64,000 bases of DNA, from NCBI GenBank assembly GCA_000155435.1, contig DS990260.1, positions 1,442,396 through 1,506,395 of the forward strand, given 5' to 3'. Shown here piece by piece: positions 51,438 to 60,811 of the stretch. The notes under the pieces were generated by a model, which saw only the letters and a list, made by a program, of their open reading frames with translations, was not told the DNA's origin and made no database searches. The translations under genes were made by a program, and so were the position numbers. The stretch's first letter is position 1, and the number at the start of each line of letters is the position of its first letter. Source of the stretch: Clostridiales bacterium 1_7_47FAA. GTDB lineage: Bacteria; Bacillota; Clostridia; Lachnospirales; Lachnospiraceae.

Positions 51438-52337
51438 TTATGATTGTTTTTCCATATTTTCTTTCTTTTCCACATGGGAATAGAGCAATACGCCCCCAAT
51501 GGTAACCGCTCCCCCTGCTATCTGGAGGGGGGCCGGGACCTCCCCAAACACGAACAGGGCAATCACGGCCGCCACCGCCGGTTCGCACAGCTTGGAGGCT
51601 GACACAAAGGACGGGGACAGGAACTTCAGGCACCAGCTGAATATACTATGGCCCAGAAGGGTGGAGCAGACACTGAGAAGCAGTCCCACGATCACGGACC
51701 GCGCCCCGTAGCCGGTAAATGCAAGCCCGCTGGCAGCCGTGGCAATCCCCAATGCCAGGGCGCAGAACACATAGACGATATAGGTGTATACGGTAGTCGA
51801 CATATGCCCCCTTGCCTGACGTCCAATCAAGGTGTACACGGCGCAGAACACAGCCGCGGCCAGGGCCAGCATGTCGCCCAGCAGATGATTCCCGCCCGCC
51901 GAGTAATCGGAAAAGGCAATCAGCAGGCTTCCTCCCACCGTGACAAAGATGCTTCCTGCCGCTGCCAGGGAAATCCTTCCCTTCAGGAACAGGCAGTAGC
52001 CGATTGCCACCCAGATGACCTCGGTGCACACAATGGCAGTGGAACTGGCCACGGAGGTCTTGTTCAGGGACTCAAACCACGTGGTAAAATGCATGGCCAG
52101 GAACAGTCCGCTTAAGGCGCACAAAAGCACGGACTTCCTGTCCGTCCCCATGAGTTCGCGCCTGGACTCCCCCCGTCCAAAGACAACCGGCGTCATCAGG
52201 ACCACGGTCCACATCAGACGGTAAAAGGCCGTTACCACGGAGGGGGCCTGGGAATATTTAACAAAAATAGCCGATAATGAGATACCGGCTATTCCAATTA
52301 CAATCATGATTAACGGATGTTTTTCTAAGAATTTCAT
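51438..52337 (-). CDS. EamA/DMT family transporter
   Basis: Membrane protein of 299 residues made of two EamA halves, ten membrane segments in all. Examples are PLIMIVIGIAGISLSAIFVK, FLAMHFTTWFESLNKTSVAS, STAIVCTEVIWVAIGYCLFL and the second-half LLLSVCSTLLGHSIFSWCLK. Such carriers often export amino acids or other metabolites; the substrate is unknown. The ATG at 52337 is chosen over an upstream GTG at 52370 because it has AAAGG upstream. It lies 80 bases after the uridine phosphorylase gene on the same strand. Confidence 0.88.
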   Translation of the reverse strand: MKFLEKHPLIMIVIGIAGISLSAIFVKYSQAPSVVTAFYRLMWTVVLMTPVVFGRGESRRELMGTDRKSVLLCALSGLFLAMHFTTWFESLNKTSVASSTAIVCTEVIWVAIGYCLFLKGRISLAAAGSIFVTVGGSLLIAFSDYSAGGNHLLGDMLALAAAVFCAVYTLIGRQARGHMSTTVYTYIVYVFCALALGIATAASGLAFTGYGARSVIVGLLLSVCSTLLGHSIFSWCLKFLSPSFVSASKLCEPAVAAVIALFVFGEVPAPLQIAGGAVTIGGVLLYSHVEKKENMEKQS

Positions 52338-52416
52338 CTTGGGTACCTTTGCCTTTGCTGGTTTATCCACGTTATTCTACCACAGGAACCAGGCCGCGTC
52401 CAGACCCTGTCTTAAC

Positions 52417-53196
52417 CTATGCCTCTTTATCCGCCCGGATCAGCCTGCGGACCGCCTCAACGGCCACCTTGATGGCTGCCTCCGTATCATGGACAATGGG
52501 GTTATCCAGCCCGGCAGCCTGGCGCTCCTGGTTACCCACCACCAGGAAATCAGAACCGCAGCGCACCCTCAGATGGCTGGCAGCAACGAACAGGGCCGCG
52601 GATTCCATCTCAGAAGCCTTACACCCCAGGCGCTTCCATGCCTCCCATTTATTCAGCAGTTCATAACTTACAGGCATGCGCTGGGGCTCGTGCTGCCCGT
52701 AAAATGCATCCTTGCACTGTACCACGCCCGCATGATAGGTATATCCCAGGGCTTTTGCCGCAGAAACCAGGGCATTGGCCACCTCCAGGTCCGCAACCGC
52801 CGGGAACTCGATGGGCGCATATTCCCTGCTGGTGCCTTCCATGCGGATGGCTCCCGTGGCAACCACAATATCACCGCCCTTTACATCCATCTCCATTCCG
52901 CCGCAGGTCCCCACCCGGATGAATGTATGGGCGCCGCAAAGCACAAGTTCTTCCATGGCAATGGAGGCAGACGGGCCGCCGATTCCGGTGGAGGTCACGC
53001 TCACCATCTCACCGTCCAGATATCCGGTGTATGTAATGTACTCCCTGCTGTCGGCAACCAGCCTGGCATCGTCAAAGTGGCTGGCTATCCTGGCACAGCG
53101 CTTGGGATCCCCGGGCATGATCACATACTTGCCCACATCCCCTTTCCTGATCTGTAAATGATACTGTAAACCCTCTTCACCTGAATAATTCTGCAT
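52417..53196 (-). CDS. udp: Uridine phosphorylase
   Basis: Nucleoside phosphorylase of 259 residues that splits uridine with phosphate into uracil and ribose 1-phosphate. Motifs are [11 protein letters not shown] (phosphate site), [27 protein letters not shown] and [13 protein letters not shown] (ribose site); the [10 protein letters not shown] stretch suits pyrimidine rather than purine substrates. It is about the length of E. coli Udp. The divergent GntR-family gene is probably its repressor, and the BMP-type nucleoside importer elsewhere in the window could supply its substrate. Confidence 0.88.
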   Translation of the reverse strand: MQNYSGEEGLQYHLQIRKGDVGKYVIMPGDPKRCARIASHFDDARLVADSREYITYTGYLDGEMVSVTSTGIGGPSASIAMEELVLCGAHTFIRVGTCGGMEMDVKGGDIVVATGAIRMEGTSREYAPIEFPAVADLEVANALVSAAKALGYTYHAGVVQCKDAFYGQHEPQRMPVSYELLNKWEAWKRLGCKASEMESAALFVAASHLRVRCGSDFLVVGNQERQAAGLDNPIVHDTEAAIKVAVEAVRRLIRADKEA

Positions 53197-53272
53197 AATA
53201 TTCCTTCCTCTCTTTCCCTTTACTTTTCATTCCAGCCTGTCTTTTCAACTTGTATATGTATAATATCATTTT

Positions 53273-53289
53273 ACTTGTCTATTTTATAG
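53273..53289. promoter_or_regulatory. Half of a repeated operator-like sequence (udp side)
   Basis: ACTTGTCTATTTTATAG at 53273-53289 nearly repeats ACATGTCTATTTTATTG at 53403-53419 in the same orientation. The two copies flank the udp/gntR control region (304 bases, 53197-53500), which holds no other gene. Confidence 0.45.
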
Positions 53290-53399
53290 TTGGGATTTTA
53301 TACAATCATTCCAGACGGTTTTTGTACATTTTCACAAGTATCTCGCGGTTATATTTGGATTTTACCTTGTTATCATTCATGGTTTTACTTTTATACAAC

Positions 53400-53411
53400 T
53401 AGACATGTCTA
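53400..53411. promoter_or_regulatory. Palindrome beside the gntR promoter
   Basis: TAGACATGTCTA is a perfect 12-base palindrome ending six bases before the -35 element. It is a good candidate operator for the GntR-family protein, which binds as a dimer. Confidence 0.5.
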
Positions 53412-53416
53412 TTTTA

Positions 53417-53445
53417 TTGACAAAAAAACGTTATAGACTTATGAT
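53417..53445 (+). promoter_or_regulatory. Promoter of the GntR-family gene
   Basis: TTGACA (53417-53422) and TATGAT (53440-53445) are 17 bases apart. Because transcription would start near 53452, coding starts at 53405 or 53441 are excluded. Confidence 0.8.
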
Positions 53446-53500
53446 GTTTGATAAGAACCTGTATACTTTATTAGACAGGCAGACAGGAGATGACAGCCCC

Positions 53501-54259
53501 ATGGAACAGGATGAGGTAAGTGGGAAGGTAAAGAAATTAAAGCATGTAAAAGTATATAACCGTCTGTATTCCATGATACAGGACGGGGTCTATCCCCCGG
53601 GCAGCCAGCTTCCCTCTGAACCGGAACTGGCACAGCAGATGGATGTGAGCCGCATGACCCTGCGCAGGGCCCTGGCCCTTCTTCAGGAAGACGATCTGGT
53701 CATCAATATAAGGGGAAAAGGGAATTTCATCAATGAGACGGACCCGGATGCGGCCCTTCCCGGCATGGAAATCATCCAGCATCCGGTCCTTGGGGCATTG
53801 GCCGGTACAATCAGCGAAACGGAACTGGAATTCCGCATCGAGCCGCCCACGGAACCAATCATCCAGTGCCTGAAACGCAGGACCCCCGTGGTCGTGATTG
53901 CCGACCGCTGGTACAAGCAGGCGGGAAAAGCCTGCGCTTACAGCCTGAGCTTTGTGCCGGTTGAGGTGATTTCTGAAAAACAGATTGATTTAAACGGCAA
54001 GGAGGATTTATTCCAGTATCTGGAACATGACTCCTACCAGGATGCCGGCCGCAGTACCTGCCAGTTTTCCTATACCACCACAGGTAATTTTACCGCCACC
54101 AAATACCTGCTGTCCCAGCACCCTTCCTTTATCCTGATACAGGAAACCCTGTACGACAAAAACCACCGGGTCCTGGTATCCAGTAAGCACTATATCCCGG
54201 TGGAACTGTTTAAGATGCAGATTAGCAGCGGTGCCGGACACGGCCCGGACAGCGAATGA
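53501..54259 (+). CDS. GntR family transcriptional regulator with UTRA domain
   Basis: Regulator of 252 residues, a normal size for the HutC subfamily. The winged helix lies at about 18-85 (VYNRLYSMIQDGVYPPGSQL, ELAQQMDVSRMTLRRALALL) and the ligand-binding UTRA domain at about 100-245 (VVVIADRWYKQAGKACAYSL onward). The start at 53501 follows AGGAGA by ten bases and lies after the promoter; longer frames begin inside the promoter. It is divergent from udp, so it likely represses udp and itself in response to a nucleoside or related metabolite (inference). Confidence 0.87.
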   Translation: MEQDEVSGKVKKLKHVKVYNRLYSMIQDGVYPPGSQLPSEPELAQQMDVSRMTLRRALALLQEDDLVINIRGKGNFINETDPDAALPGMEIIQHPVLGALAGTISETELEFRIEPPTEPIIQCLKRRTPVVVIADRWYKQAGKACAYSLSFVPVEVISEKQIDLNGKEDLFQYLEHDSYQDAGRSTCQFSYTTTGNFTATKYLLSQHPSFILIQETLYDKNHRVLVSSKHYIPVELFKMQISSGAGHGPDSE

Positions 54260-54269
54260 AAACAGACTG

Positions 54270-54310
54270 CCCCGGTGTGCAGGGGACACGGATCCTCCTG
54301 TACACCGGGG
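54270..54310. terminator. Bidirectional terminator-like hairpin
   Basis: CCCCGGTGTGCAGG (54270-54283) and CCTGTACACCGGGG (54297-54310) form a 14-base stem with one mismatched or wobble pair. It lies between the convergent gntR and LuxR-type regulator genes. Confidence 0.7.
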
Positions 54311-54313
54311 ACA

Positions 54314-54943
54314 TCATACATCCAGGTTATTCTTCACAGCAAATACAGCCAGCTGGGTCCTGTCCTTCAGCTTCAGCTTCTCCAGGAGACGGGATATATT
54401 GTTGCGCACGGTCCCCTCTGCCAGGAACAGCCCTGCCGCTATCTCCCTGTTATCCATGCCCTGGGCAACCAGGCGCATGATATCCATCTCCCTGGGCGTT
54501 AAGTCCAGGTCAGCTTTGGCCCCCGGCAATGCCATCTGCCGGCGCATGCCCTCAAACACGCTTCCGCCGAACACGCGGATTCCCGCGCATACAGCCTTCA
54601 CGGACTGTATGACCTTGTCATCCTCCATCTCCTTAAGGATATATCCGTCCGCCCCGCCCTGCACGGCGGCGTCCACGGTTTCCCTGTCGTCAAAGGTGGT
54701 AAGCACCAGCACCCGTATGTCCGGGAAATCCGCCTTAATCCTGGTAATCCCATAGCTCCCGTCATACTGGGGCATGCGCATGTCCATCAGCACCACGTCC
54801 GGCTTAAGCTTCCTGCACAGCTGCCACGCCTCCCTGCCATCCGCTGCCAGCCCTGCCACCTCTATCCCATCATCCTGCTCCAGGATGGCTTTAAGACCCT
54901 GCCTCAATATCTGGATATCATCAGCAATCACTGCTTTTATCAT
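54314..54943 (-). CDS. Response regulator, NarL/LuxR family
   Basis: Regulator of 209 residues: a receiver domain (about 1-118; AVIADDIQ, phospho-acceptor in DVVLMDMRMPQ, lysine near ILKEMEDDK) and a LuxR-type helix-turn-helix (about 140-205; LTPREMDIMRLVAQGMDNRE, EGTVRNNISRLLEKL). It lies 26 bases after its kinase gene. Targets are unknown. Confidence 0.93.
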   Translation of the reverse strand: MIKAVIADDIQILRQGLKAILEQDDGIEVAGLAADGREAWQLCRKLKPDVVLMDMRMPQYDGSYGITRIKADFPDIRVLVLTTFDDRETVDAAVQGGADGYILKEMEDDKVIQSVKAVCAGIRVFGGSVFEGMRRQMALPGAKADLDLTPREMDIMRLVAQGMDNREIAAGLFLAEGTVRNNISRLLEKLKLKDRTQLAVFAVKNNLDV

Positions 54944-54969
54944 ACCGTATCCCCCTTATTCCCTTGTAT

Positions 54970-56616
54970 TCATGCCGCGCCAAGCGGCAGCCGGATGTAA
55001 ATCTGGAATCCTTCCCCATTGCCGGATATGATCCGGACAGTCCCCCCAGCCGCTTTTATCCTCTGGCGGATACCGCGCATCCCATTGCCTTCCTGTATCT
55101 CCCCGCATCCTGTCCCATTGTCAAAAATATACAGGTTCAGGCAGCCGCTGCCAAATTTAAGGATTACGTCCATGTGGGTGGCATGGGCATACTTGAGGCA
55201 GTTGGTGATGGCTTCACGCAGACATTCATATACAACCGGGGAAAGGTGGGAATATGCCTCCCTGTCCTCCCCCTGTATCTCCACCTCCACCTCAAACTCC
55301 TTCACGCTTTGGGCCAGCTGGTACACGCCCTGGGTTATCAGGCCATAGGACGAGGACTGCCTGAGATTGTTGATGGAACAGCGCAGTTCCCGGATGCCGT
55401 TGCCCGCCAGCTCCTGGGCCTGTCTCAGGTACTCCGGGATTCCGCTTTCATCCGTCCCGGCTGCCTTTCCGCCATTTTCATATTCAATGCGTATCAGCTT
55501 CAGCAGGGAATTTATCATGGTAAGGGTATGGCCCGTTGTATCATGGACCTCCTGGGCTATGCGGTTGCGCTCCTGTTCAATGGCCAGCTTCTGGTTGGAC
55601 ACAGCCAGTTCCTGCTCCTGCTCCAGAAGTTGGTAATATTTACCCACATCAGTAAACATCACTGCCCCTGCAATGTTTTTCCCCTTCCTGTCCCTGTAGG
55701 CATAACGCTTCACCTCCAGCTTCCGGCCGGACGGACCATCCCCCAGCGTCATGACCCGTTCCTGCCCCTCCCCTGTTTCCTCCGGGCTGATTCCATTTTC
55801 CCTCAATATCCCCCAAAGCGCATCCATGCCGTCCCCGGCCTTCAGTCCGAACCAGCCCATGGCCGCCCCATTGCAGTATGTAACCTTTTCCCTCCGGTTG
55901 TACACCACCACCCCCTCTGCAATGGAATCAAACATCCGGTCAAATGCCATGGTATTCACATCCAGGAAATCATACCGGAACACGGCCAGCAGCATCAGGA
56001 TGCTGGACAGGGCAAATGCGGGCGGCGTCAGATCGAACCCGGATTTTACCAGGCCCGTCATATAGAGCAGGTTAAACCCAAGGGGCACTGCGGCTGATAA
56101 AAGAATGACCGCAATATGGGACAGGGCAACGGCATTTTTCCTGAATGCCGTCAGCACCACCGCCATCCCCGCCAGCACACAGGCATAGGTATAAATCATG
56201 TGGACATAAAAGACAGGCCCGTAAACCACCTGCCCCACCTCAAAGCTTGTATAAAACAGATGGTGGTATTCATTGGTCAGCAGGAAGGAATAGTTGAGCG
56301 CCCCAATGCCAAACAGCACGGCCTCCGCCAGACGGCCCAGCCTCCTTTTGCTGTAAAGGAAGGCAAACACCAGCCACGCAGGCCCGATAAAACTGATTCC
56401 CACATAGGAAATCACATAGGTCAGGTATTTTATCCCTCTGGTTACGGACAGGGACGTGAACAGCTGTGGTATACACCATATTATGATAAGGAACTGGCAG
56501 ATGGCCAGGGCGCCGGTGGTCTTATTCTTATCTGCTTTTATCAGCAGCCATCCGGACGTGCAGAATGACAGGATGATGGCTGAGAGATATGCAATTTTCA
56601 GCAGGATATCCAACAT
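54970..56616 (-). CDS. Sensor histidine kinase, HisKA_7TM and PAS type, NarX-like
   Basis: Kinase of 548 residues. Seven membrane segments occupy about 1-225 (the 7TM sensor region found in some Firmicute kinases). A PAS-like domain follows (about 230-340; MFDSIAEGVVVYNRREKVTY), then a short coiled coil, the HisKA_3 box with the phospho-accepting histidine (RIAQEVHDTTGHTLTMINSL), and the ATPase domain (REAITNCLKYAHATHMDV, GIRQRIKAAGGTV). It pairs with the NarL-type regulator behind it. GGGGAGG precedes the start. Confidence 0.9.
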   Translation of the reverse strand: MLDILLKIAYLSAIILSFCTSGWLLIKADKNKTTGALAICQFLIIIWCIPQLFTSLSVTRGIKYLTYVISYVGISFIGPAWLVFAFLYSKRRLGRLAEAVLFGIGALNYSFLLTNEYHHLFYTSFEVGQVVYGPVFYVHMIYTYACVLAGMAVVLTAFRKNAVALSHIAVILLSAAVPLGFNLLYMTGLVKSGFDLTPPAFALSSILMLLAVFRYDFLDVNTMAFDRMFDSIAEGVVVYNRREKVTYCNGAAMGWFGLKAGDGMDALWGILRENGISPEETGEGQERVMTLGDGPSGRKLEVKRYAYRDRKGKNIAGAVMFTDVGKYYQLLEQEQELAVSNQKLAIEQERNRIAQEVHDTTGHTLTMINSLLKLIRIEYENGGKAAGTDESGIPEYLRQAQELAGNGIRELRCSINNLRQSSSYGLITQGVYQLAQSVKEFEVEVEIQGEDREAYSHLSPVVYECLREAITNCLKYAHATHMDVILKFGSGCLNLYIFDNGTGCGEIQEGNGMRGIRQRIKAAGGTVRIISGNGEGFQIYIRLPLGAA

Positions 56617-56682
56617 AACAGAACCTCCCCGGAGAGCTTATTGCTTTCCGTTTTTCCTTTTTCTTTCTCCTGAAAACACATC

Positions 56683-56706
56683 AGGGGACAGAAAAACCTG
56701 TCCCCT
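56683..56706 (-). terminator. Terminator-like hairpin after the large membrane protein gene
   Basis: AGGGGACAG (56683-56691) and CTGTCCCCT (56698-56706) form a nine-base stem around AAAAAC. It lies about 80 bases after the membrane protein stop and before the kinase gene. On the minus strand GATGTGTTTTC follows, so the T-run is weak. Confidence 0.55.
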
Positions 56707-56783
56707 TGATTATAGCCTTTATGTAACAATGTGTCAAAACAATACTGGTGCCAGGTGTGTCTGAATGCTTATCCAGGGCTTTT

Positions 56784-59700
56784 TCAGTGCTTTTTCAGTT
56801 CCGTGGATGCCGCGAAGATGATAAGCCCCAGACCGGCTGCCAGAAGATATACCCACCAGGACAGGCTGAGCCAGAATCCCTTGGTCATATACAGCGCCAC
56901 CGTGACGATGATGATGCCGGAAATACGGAACCATCTTACACATTTCCTTACATGCGCCCACAGGAAGATTACCAGGCACACCGCTTCCAGGATCAGTGCA
57001 TCGCCTACATTTCCCGTATAAAACGCGTCCAGTATCATGGCCCCCAGGCACAGGCAGCAGATGGCTGTCTGAAACCAGGGAATGCACGCCTCGTCCTTCC
57101 ATATACGGGCCAGGGACCAGCTAAACAACGCCGCCGGCGCCAGCTGTACCTCCAGCCGGATAAGGTCGGGCCACTGGATATACGGCTGTATCCAGAAGGC
57201 AAGGACTGCCAGGGCAGATGCAATGGTAAGCGAACCTTTCCTCAGCGGCTTCACCGCTGTATACTGAAGTACATAAAGCGCTGCCAGAACCGTATAGGCA
57301 CATCTCCAGCCCCTTCCCGCGTCAAGGGCCAGGGAAACCAGGGGCAGGATGACCAGGATATGGAACCAGTCCACATCCCATGCAGCCGGGACATTTTCCC
57401 GCTGTCTGAGGATTGGCCTGTAATACCGGAACAGGATACCCGATATAAGGACCGCTGCCCCTGTAAAACCGCAGGCCTGGTTCCCTGTCCATCCGTACCT
57501 TAAGGCTGCTGCCAGAGGCAGCGGCAATACGGCGATGGCCGCCGCCAGGTGAAGCCACATATTCCCTCTCCTGTAAAACATGACATAGAATACTGCAAAG
57601 GATGCCAGACAGGGAACCAGGTTCCAGGCAGAAAGCCCGGGATTCCAATAAAATGCGGCCATCGTACAGAAGAACACGGCCAGTCCGGTCCCATCCCAGA
57701 ACCATGTCCCGGCCTGGCTGCGGTCCCGGCAGCACATGACGGCATATTCGGCCCCATATGCAAAGGTTACCCACATCATGACCGCCACCCCGTTATCGGT
57801 CAGGCTGCTGGCAAGGATATAGACGCCTGCCAGGGAATACAGACAGCTCCCCTTAACATACCATCCCTGCAGTTTCCCATCCTTTCTAAAGGACCAGATT
57901 AATAGATATACAGCCAACAGGATGAAGAACGGAAGGGGCTTTTGTCCATTTATCTGAAAAAGGATCTGTGCGGCCGTCCCTATTACCAGGATGGCCTCCC
58001 CGAACCTGTCGCGTCTGAGCACATCCCACACAGCCATGATCAGGATGTATGCAAATACAATCACATCATATCGCGGTTCAAATCCCGGAATCTGTGCCAA
58101 AGCCCTTCCCGCCGTCATGGTCAGGGCATAAAGGATGACCGGAATGATTTCGCGCAGGACTGGATACTGTCTGCCCCACCATGCCGTGACGGCTGCCAGA
58201 AGCAGGACCGCGGCAGATACCGCGGCCTGGGTTCCCAGGTCATGCCAGTACAGGGATTCAGCCAGAAGCATCAGCGTATCAATGGCAAGGACTGCTGTCA
58301 AGACGCAGCCGCCCGCCTGGCTGCAAAGAGGGCTTCCCTTTTTCCGCTCAACCAGGAACCATCCGCCAGTCAGGACCGCCCCCGCAAATATCTGATATAC
58401 GGATTCAAAGGGAAGGCAGAGACCTGCGTACTGGAAAAATGCAGCCATGGAAACGCTGTGAAGGACGCGCATCTCCATACGCCTGTCCCTCAGGGCTTTC
58501 AGTGATATGCCTGCTGTTATCAGCCCCAATGCCAGGGTGCTCCATGGTGTTATCCGGACGATTCCCAATAAAGAGAAACCGGTTATGCCAGTCATCCATC
58601 CGGTTATTGCCGCTAATGCCATAAGGCCGCTGAATATCCAGAAATGAAGGTTTACAAAAAAACTGAATCCGGCTTCCATGAATTCCGGAAGTAAATATTT
58701 ATCGGAAAGCCTTGCCGCGGCCCCATCCTGTCTTCTTCTGATTCCCTCGTCCCACAAAAGCAGCAGGAAGGAATAGTATACCATCGCGTTAAGGCAGCCC
58801 GCGTACCCCAGGCCCAAGGCCCCCATAAGGAAGGTCATGCTGACCGTCATCCCCCAGAAACAGGACTGGGTATAAAGCCTGTCGCGGAACTTCCTGGTTC
58901 CTGCAAGCATGGCAATCTCCGTCACCATACTGCCAACCCAGAGTACCCGGTAACGGTTCTGCCCTTTAAGGATGAACTCCGGTCCTATGAGGCCGAAATA
59001 TCCGGCAGCCAGAACGGTCAGGAAAAGAAATATGCTTCCAAGGATGTAAAATGCCTGGCTGGTCCTCTGAATCTTAAGGATTTTCCCAGCCACCAGGCTG
59101 GAACCAAAGAACAGGCCCGAGAAACCCAATACCATGATCACCTTGCAGTAACTTGGAAGGACATGCCATGCCGTGGTGGCAAATATCAGCCCTGCCAGAA
59201 CCACAAATATAACGCCGATAATCAGGGCCGCGGTTCCCTGATAGAAGTGGGAGTCCGCTTTGCGGATCCTGGCGGGGGGATCCGGCTTTGTGTTGGAAGA
59301 TGTGGGGTCCATGACGGCCGCCGCTATCCCCGCAGGCACCTCCGTTACTTTCATGGCAGATGACATAGTACCTTCCATAGTCTCTTCCATAAGCCCTTCT
59401 ATAGTCTCTTCCACAGGCCCTTCCACATACCTTTGCCCAGGCTTTTCCTCAGCCTCTTTCACGGCCCGCCTTCCATCATATCCCGGCACCAGCCATTCAT
59501 CTGACGGTATTTCAGGTTCCGGTGGATTGGGGGACTCAGGTTCCGATGGATTGGGGGACCCAGGTTCCGGCGGATTGGGGGACTCAGGTTCCAACAGATT
59601 AGGGGGCATTTCCCCTTCCATGGTCCTCTTCCTCTCAAAACCGTACAGCCTTTGGCGCTCCAGCTGGCAGGTCAGTTCCTGTATCCTCTTCTTATGACGC

Positions 59701-59786
59701 CCGTTGGTGACGGCGAGTCCGATTATGACACCAGCTTCTGCAAAAGGAGCCACCAGCCATATTAATAAAATCATGATTATCTCCAT
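56784..59786 (-). CDS. Very large polytopic membrane protein, unknown (DUF2157-like)
   Basis: Protein of 1000 residues from the ATG at 59786, which has AGGGG seven bases upstream. One membrane segment near the start is followed by a polar region (about 45-170) with a proline-rich repeat (PNPPEPGS-type, eight residues, about four copies). The remaining 800 residues hold perhaps 24-26 membrane segments. The region after HFYQGTAALIIGVIFVVLAG resembles the start of DUF2157-type predicted membrane proteins; no catalytic motif is evident. It might be a transporter-like or cell-envelope polymer protein; I do not assign a function. It is a single gene between the PHP gene and the NarX/NarL-type pair. 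Confidence 0.7.
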   Translation of the reverse strand: MEIIMILLIWLVAPFAEAGVIIGLAVTNGRHKKRIQELTCQLERQRLYGFERKRTMEGEMPPNLLEPESPNPPEPGSPNPSEPESPNPPEPEIPSDEWLVPGYDGRRAVKEAEEKPGQRYVEGPVEETIEGLMEETMEGTMSSAMKVTEVPAGIAAAVMDPTSSNTKPDPPARIRKADSHFYQGTAALIIGVIFVVLAGLIFATTAWHVLPSYCKVIMVLGFSGLFFGSSLVAGKILKIQRTSQAFYILGSIFLFLTVLAAGYFGLIGPEFILKGQNRYRVLWVGSMVTEIAMLAGTRKFRDRLYTQSCFWGMTVSMTFLMGALGLGYAGCLNAMVYYSFLLLLWDEGIRRRQDGAAARLSDKYLLPEFMEAGFSFFVNLHFWIFSGLMALAAITGWMTGITGFSLLGIVRITPWSTLALGLITAGISLKALRDRRMEMRVLHSVSMAAFFQYAGLCLPFESVYQIFAGAVLTGGWFLVERKKGSPLCSQAGGCVLTAVLAIDTLMLLAESLYWHDLGTQAAVSAAVLLLAAVTAWWGRQYPVLREIIPVILYALTMTAGRALAQIPGFEPRYDVIVFAYILIMAVWDVLRRDRFGEAILVIGTAAQILFQINGQKPLPFFILLAVYLLIWSFRKDGKLQGWYVKGSCLYSLAGVYILASSLTDNGVAVMMWVTFAYGAEYAVMCCRDRSQAGTWFWDGTGLAVFFCTMAAFYWNPGLSAWNLVPCLASFAVFYVMFYRRGNMWLHLAAAIAVLPLPLAAALRYGWTGNQACGFTGAAVLISGILFRYYRPILRQRENVPAAWDVDWFHILVILPLVSLALDAGRGWRCAYTVLAALYVLQYTAVKPLRKGSLTIASALAVLAFWIQPYIQWPDLIRLEVQLAPAALFSWSLARIWKDEACIPWFQTAICCLCLGAMILDAFYTGNVGDALILEAVCLVIFLWAHVRKCVRWFRISGIIIVTVALYMTKGFWLSLSWWVYLLAAGLGLIIFAASTELKKH
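59513..59608. repeat. Four tandem 24-bp repeats inside the large membrane protein gene
   Basis: Units of CAGGTTCCGGTGGATTGGGG-type sequence, 24 bases each, start at 59513, 59537, 59561 and 59585, the last one more diverged. They encode the eight-residue proline-rich repeat in frame, so copy number changes would keep the frame. Confidence 0.88.
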
Positions 59787-59905
59787 ATCCATTCCCCTTT
59801 CATCAGATACTTCCTCTTCATGATTTTATTATAGATAAATATCCCAGCACTTCCCAGATGTCTGGCGTCATTATCAGAATGACATTTGTCACTGAAATTC
59901 CTATA

Positions 59906-60811
59906 TCAGCGCCCCATAAGCCTGCCCAGCTGCCCTAATATCTCCTCATCCGGCACAAGGCTTACATACCCGCCCAGGCAGATGGAAGGTTTTGTCTTTC
60001 CATGGTAGTCGCTTCCGCATGTAAATATCAGCCCGTTCCTCCTGGCCGCATCATAATAAAAGGCTGCCTGCTCCGGCGAATGGTAACTGCTGAAGGCCTC
60101 TATCCCGAACAGTCCCGTTTCAATGATCGGCTCCAGCAGCCCGCTGTGGCCCTTTAAGTTAACGCCCGGATGGGCCAGTACCGCACATCCTTTATTTTTG
60201 TGGATAATATCAACCACCTGCTCCAAATCCGGATATTCCATCTCCACATAGCAGCATTTTCCCTGTGAATAGTAATCCCAGTAAAAATTCACATAGGGAT
60301 TATCGGCCCGCTCCCCGCCCGGACGGTAAGGCCGCAGCATGGGATGGTCTGCGTATTCAGGTTTATCCAACAGTACTTCGGCGAACATTTCCCCGGTCCA
60401 TATGTCCTTATTAAAATTGTTCTTTGCCAGTTCCTCCATCTCCTGTTCCGAAACCTGAAATCCCATCTTCCTTGTGGCCTGAAGCATCTGCCGCGATGCA
60501 ACGGCCCCCTGGGCAGCTATATTATCCTCTATTTCAGCAAAATCCGGACTCTCATATTCTATTCCATATCCCAGCACGTGCAGGTTCACCCCACGGAACG
60601 TGCAGTCAATTTCGATTGCCGGAATATAGGTGATGCCTGCCTTTGCGGCTTCAAGCTCCCCCCGGGCATTGGCCCGCACCGAGTTATGGTCCGCTATGGC
60701 CATGACCTTTATTCCGCTGTCACTGCATTTCCTCACCAGTTCTTCCGGTGTAAACTCCCCGTCATCGCTGTAATAGCTGTGCATGTGTAAATCGATTGAT
60801 TTTCCCAACAT
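59906..60811 (-). CDS. PHP-domain phosphoesterase
   Basis: Protein of 301 residues of the polymerase and histidinol phosphatase family. Metal-binding motifs are DLHMHSYYSDDG (His9, His11), AIADHNSV (Asp41, His42), IPAIEIDC (Glu67), VLAHPGVN and CGSDYHGK near the end. Related proteins act on 3',5'-nucleoside bisphosphates or RNA ends; the substrate here is unknown. Its start overlaps the end of the MFS gene by 50 bases, so the two are co-transcribed, and PHP translation may be coupled. AAGG lies four bases before the ATG. Confidence 0.88.
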   Translation of the reverse strand: MLGKSIDLHMHSYYSDDGEFTPEELVRKCSDSGIKVMAIADHNSVRANARGELEAAKAGITYIPAIEIDCTFRGVNLHVLGYGIEYESPDFAEIEDNIAAQGAVASRQMLQATRKMGFQVSEQEMEELAKNNFNKDIWTGEMFAEVLLDKPEYADHPMLRPYRPGGERADNPYVNFYWDYYSQGKCCYVEMEYPDLEQVVDIIHKNKGCAVLAHPGVNLKGHSGLLEPIIETGLFGIEAFSSYHSPEQAAFYYDAARRNGLIFTCGSDYHGKTKPSICLGGYVSLVPDEEILGQLGRLMGR

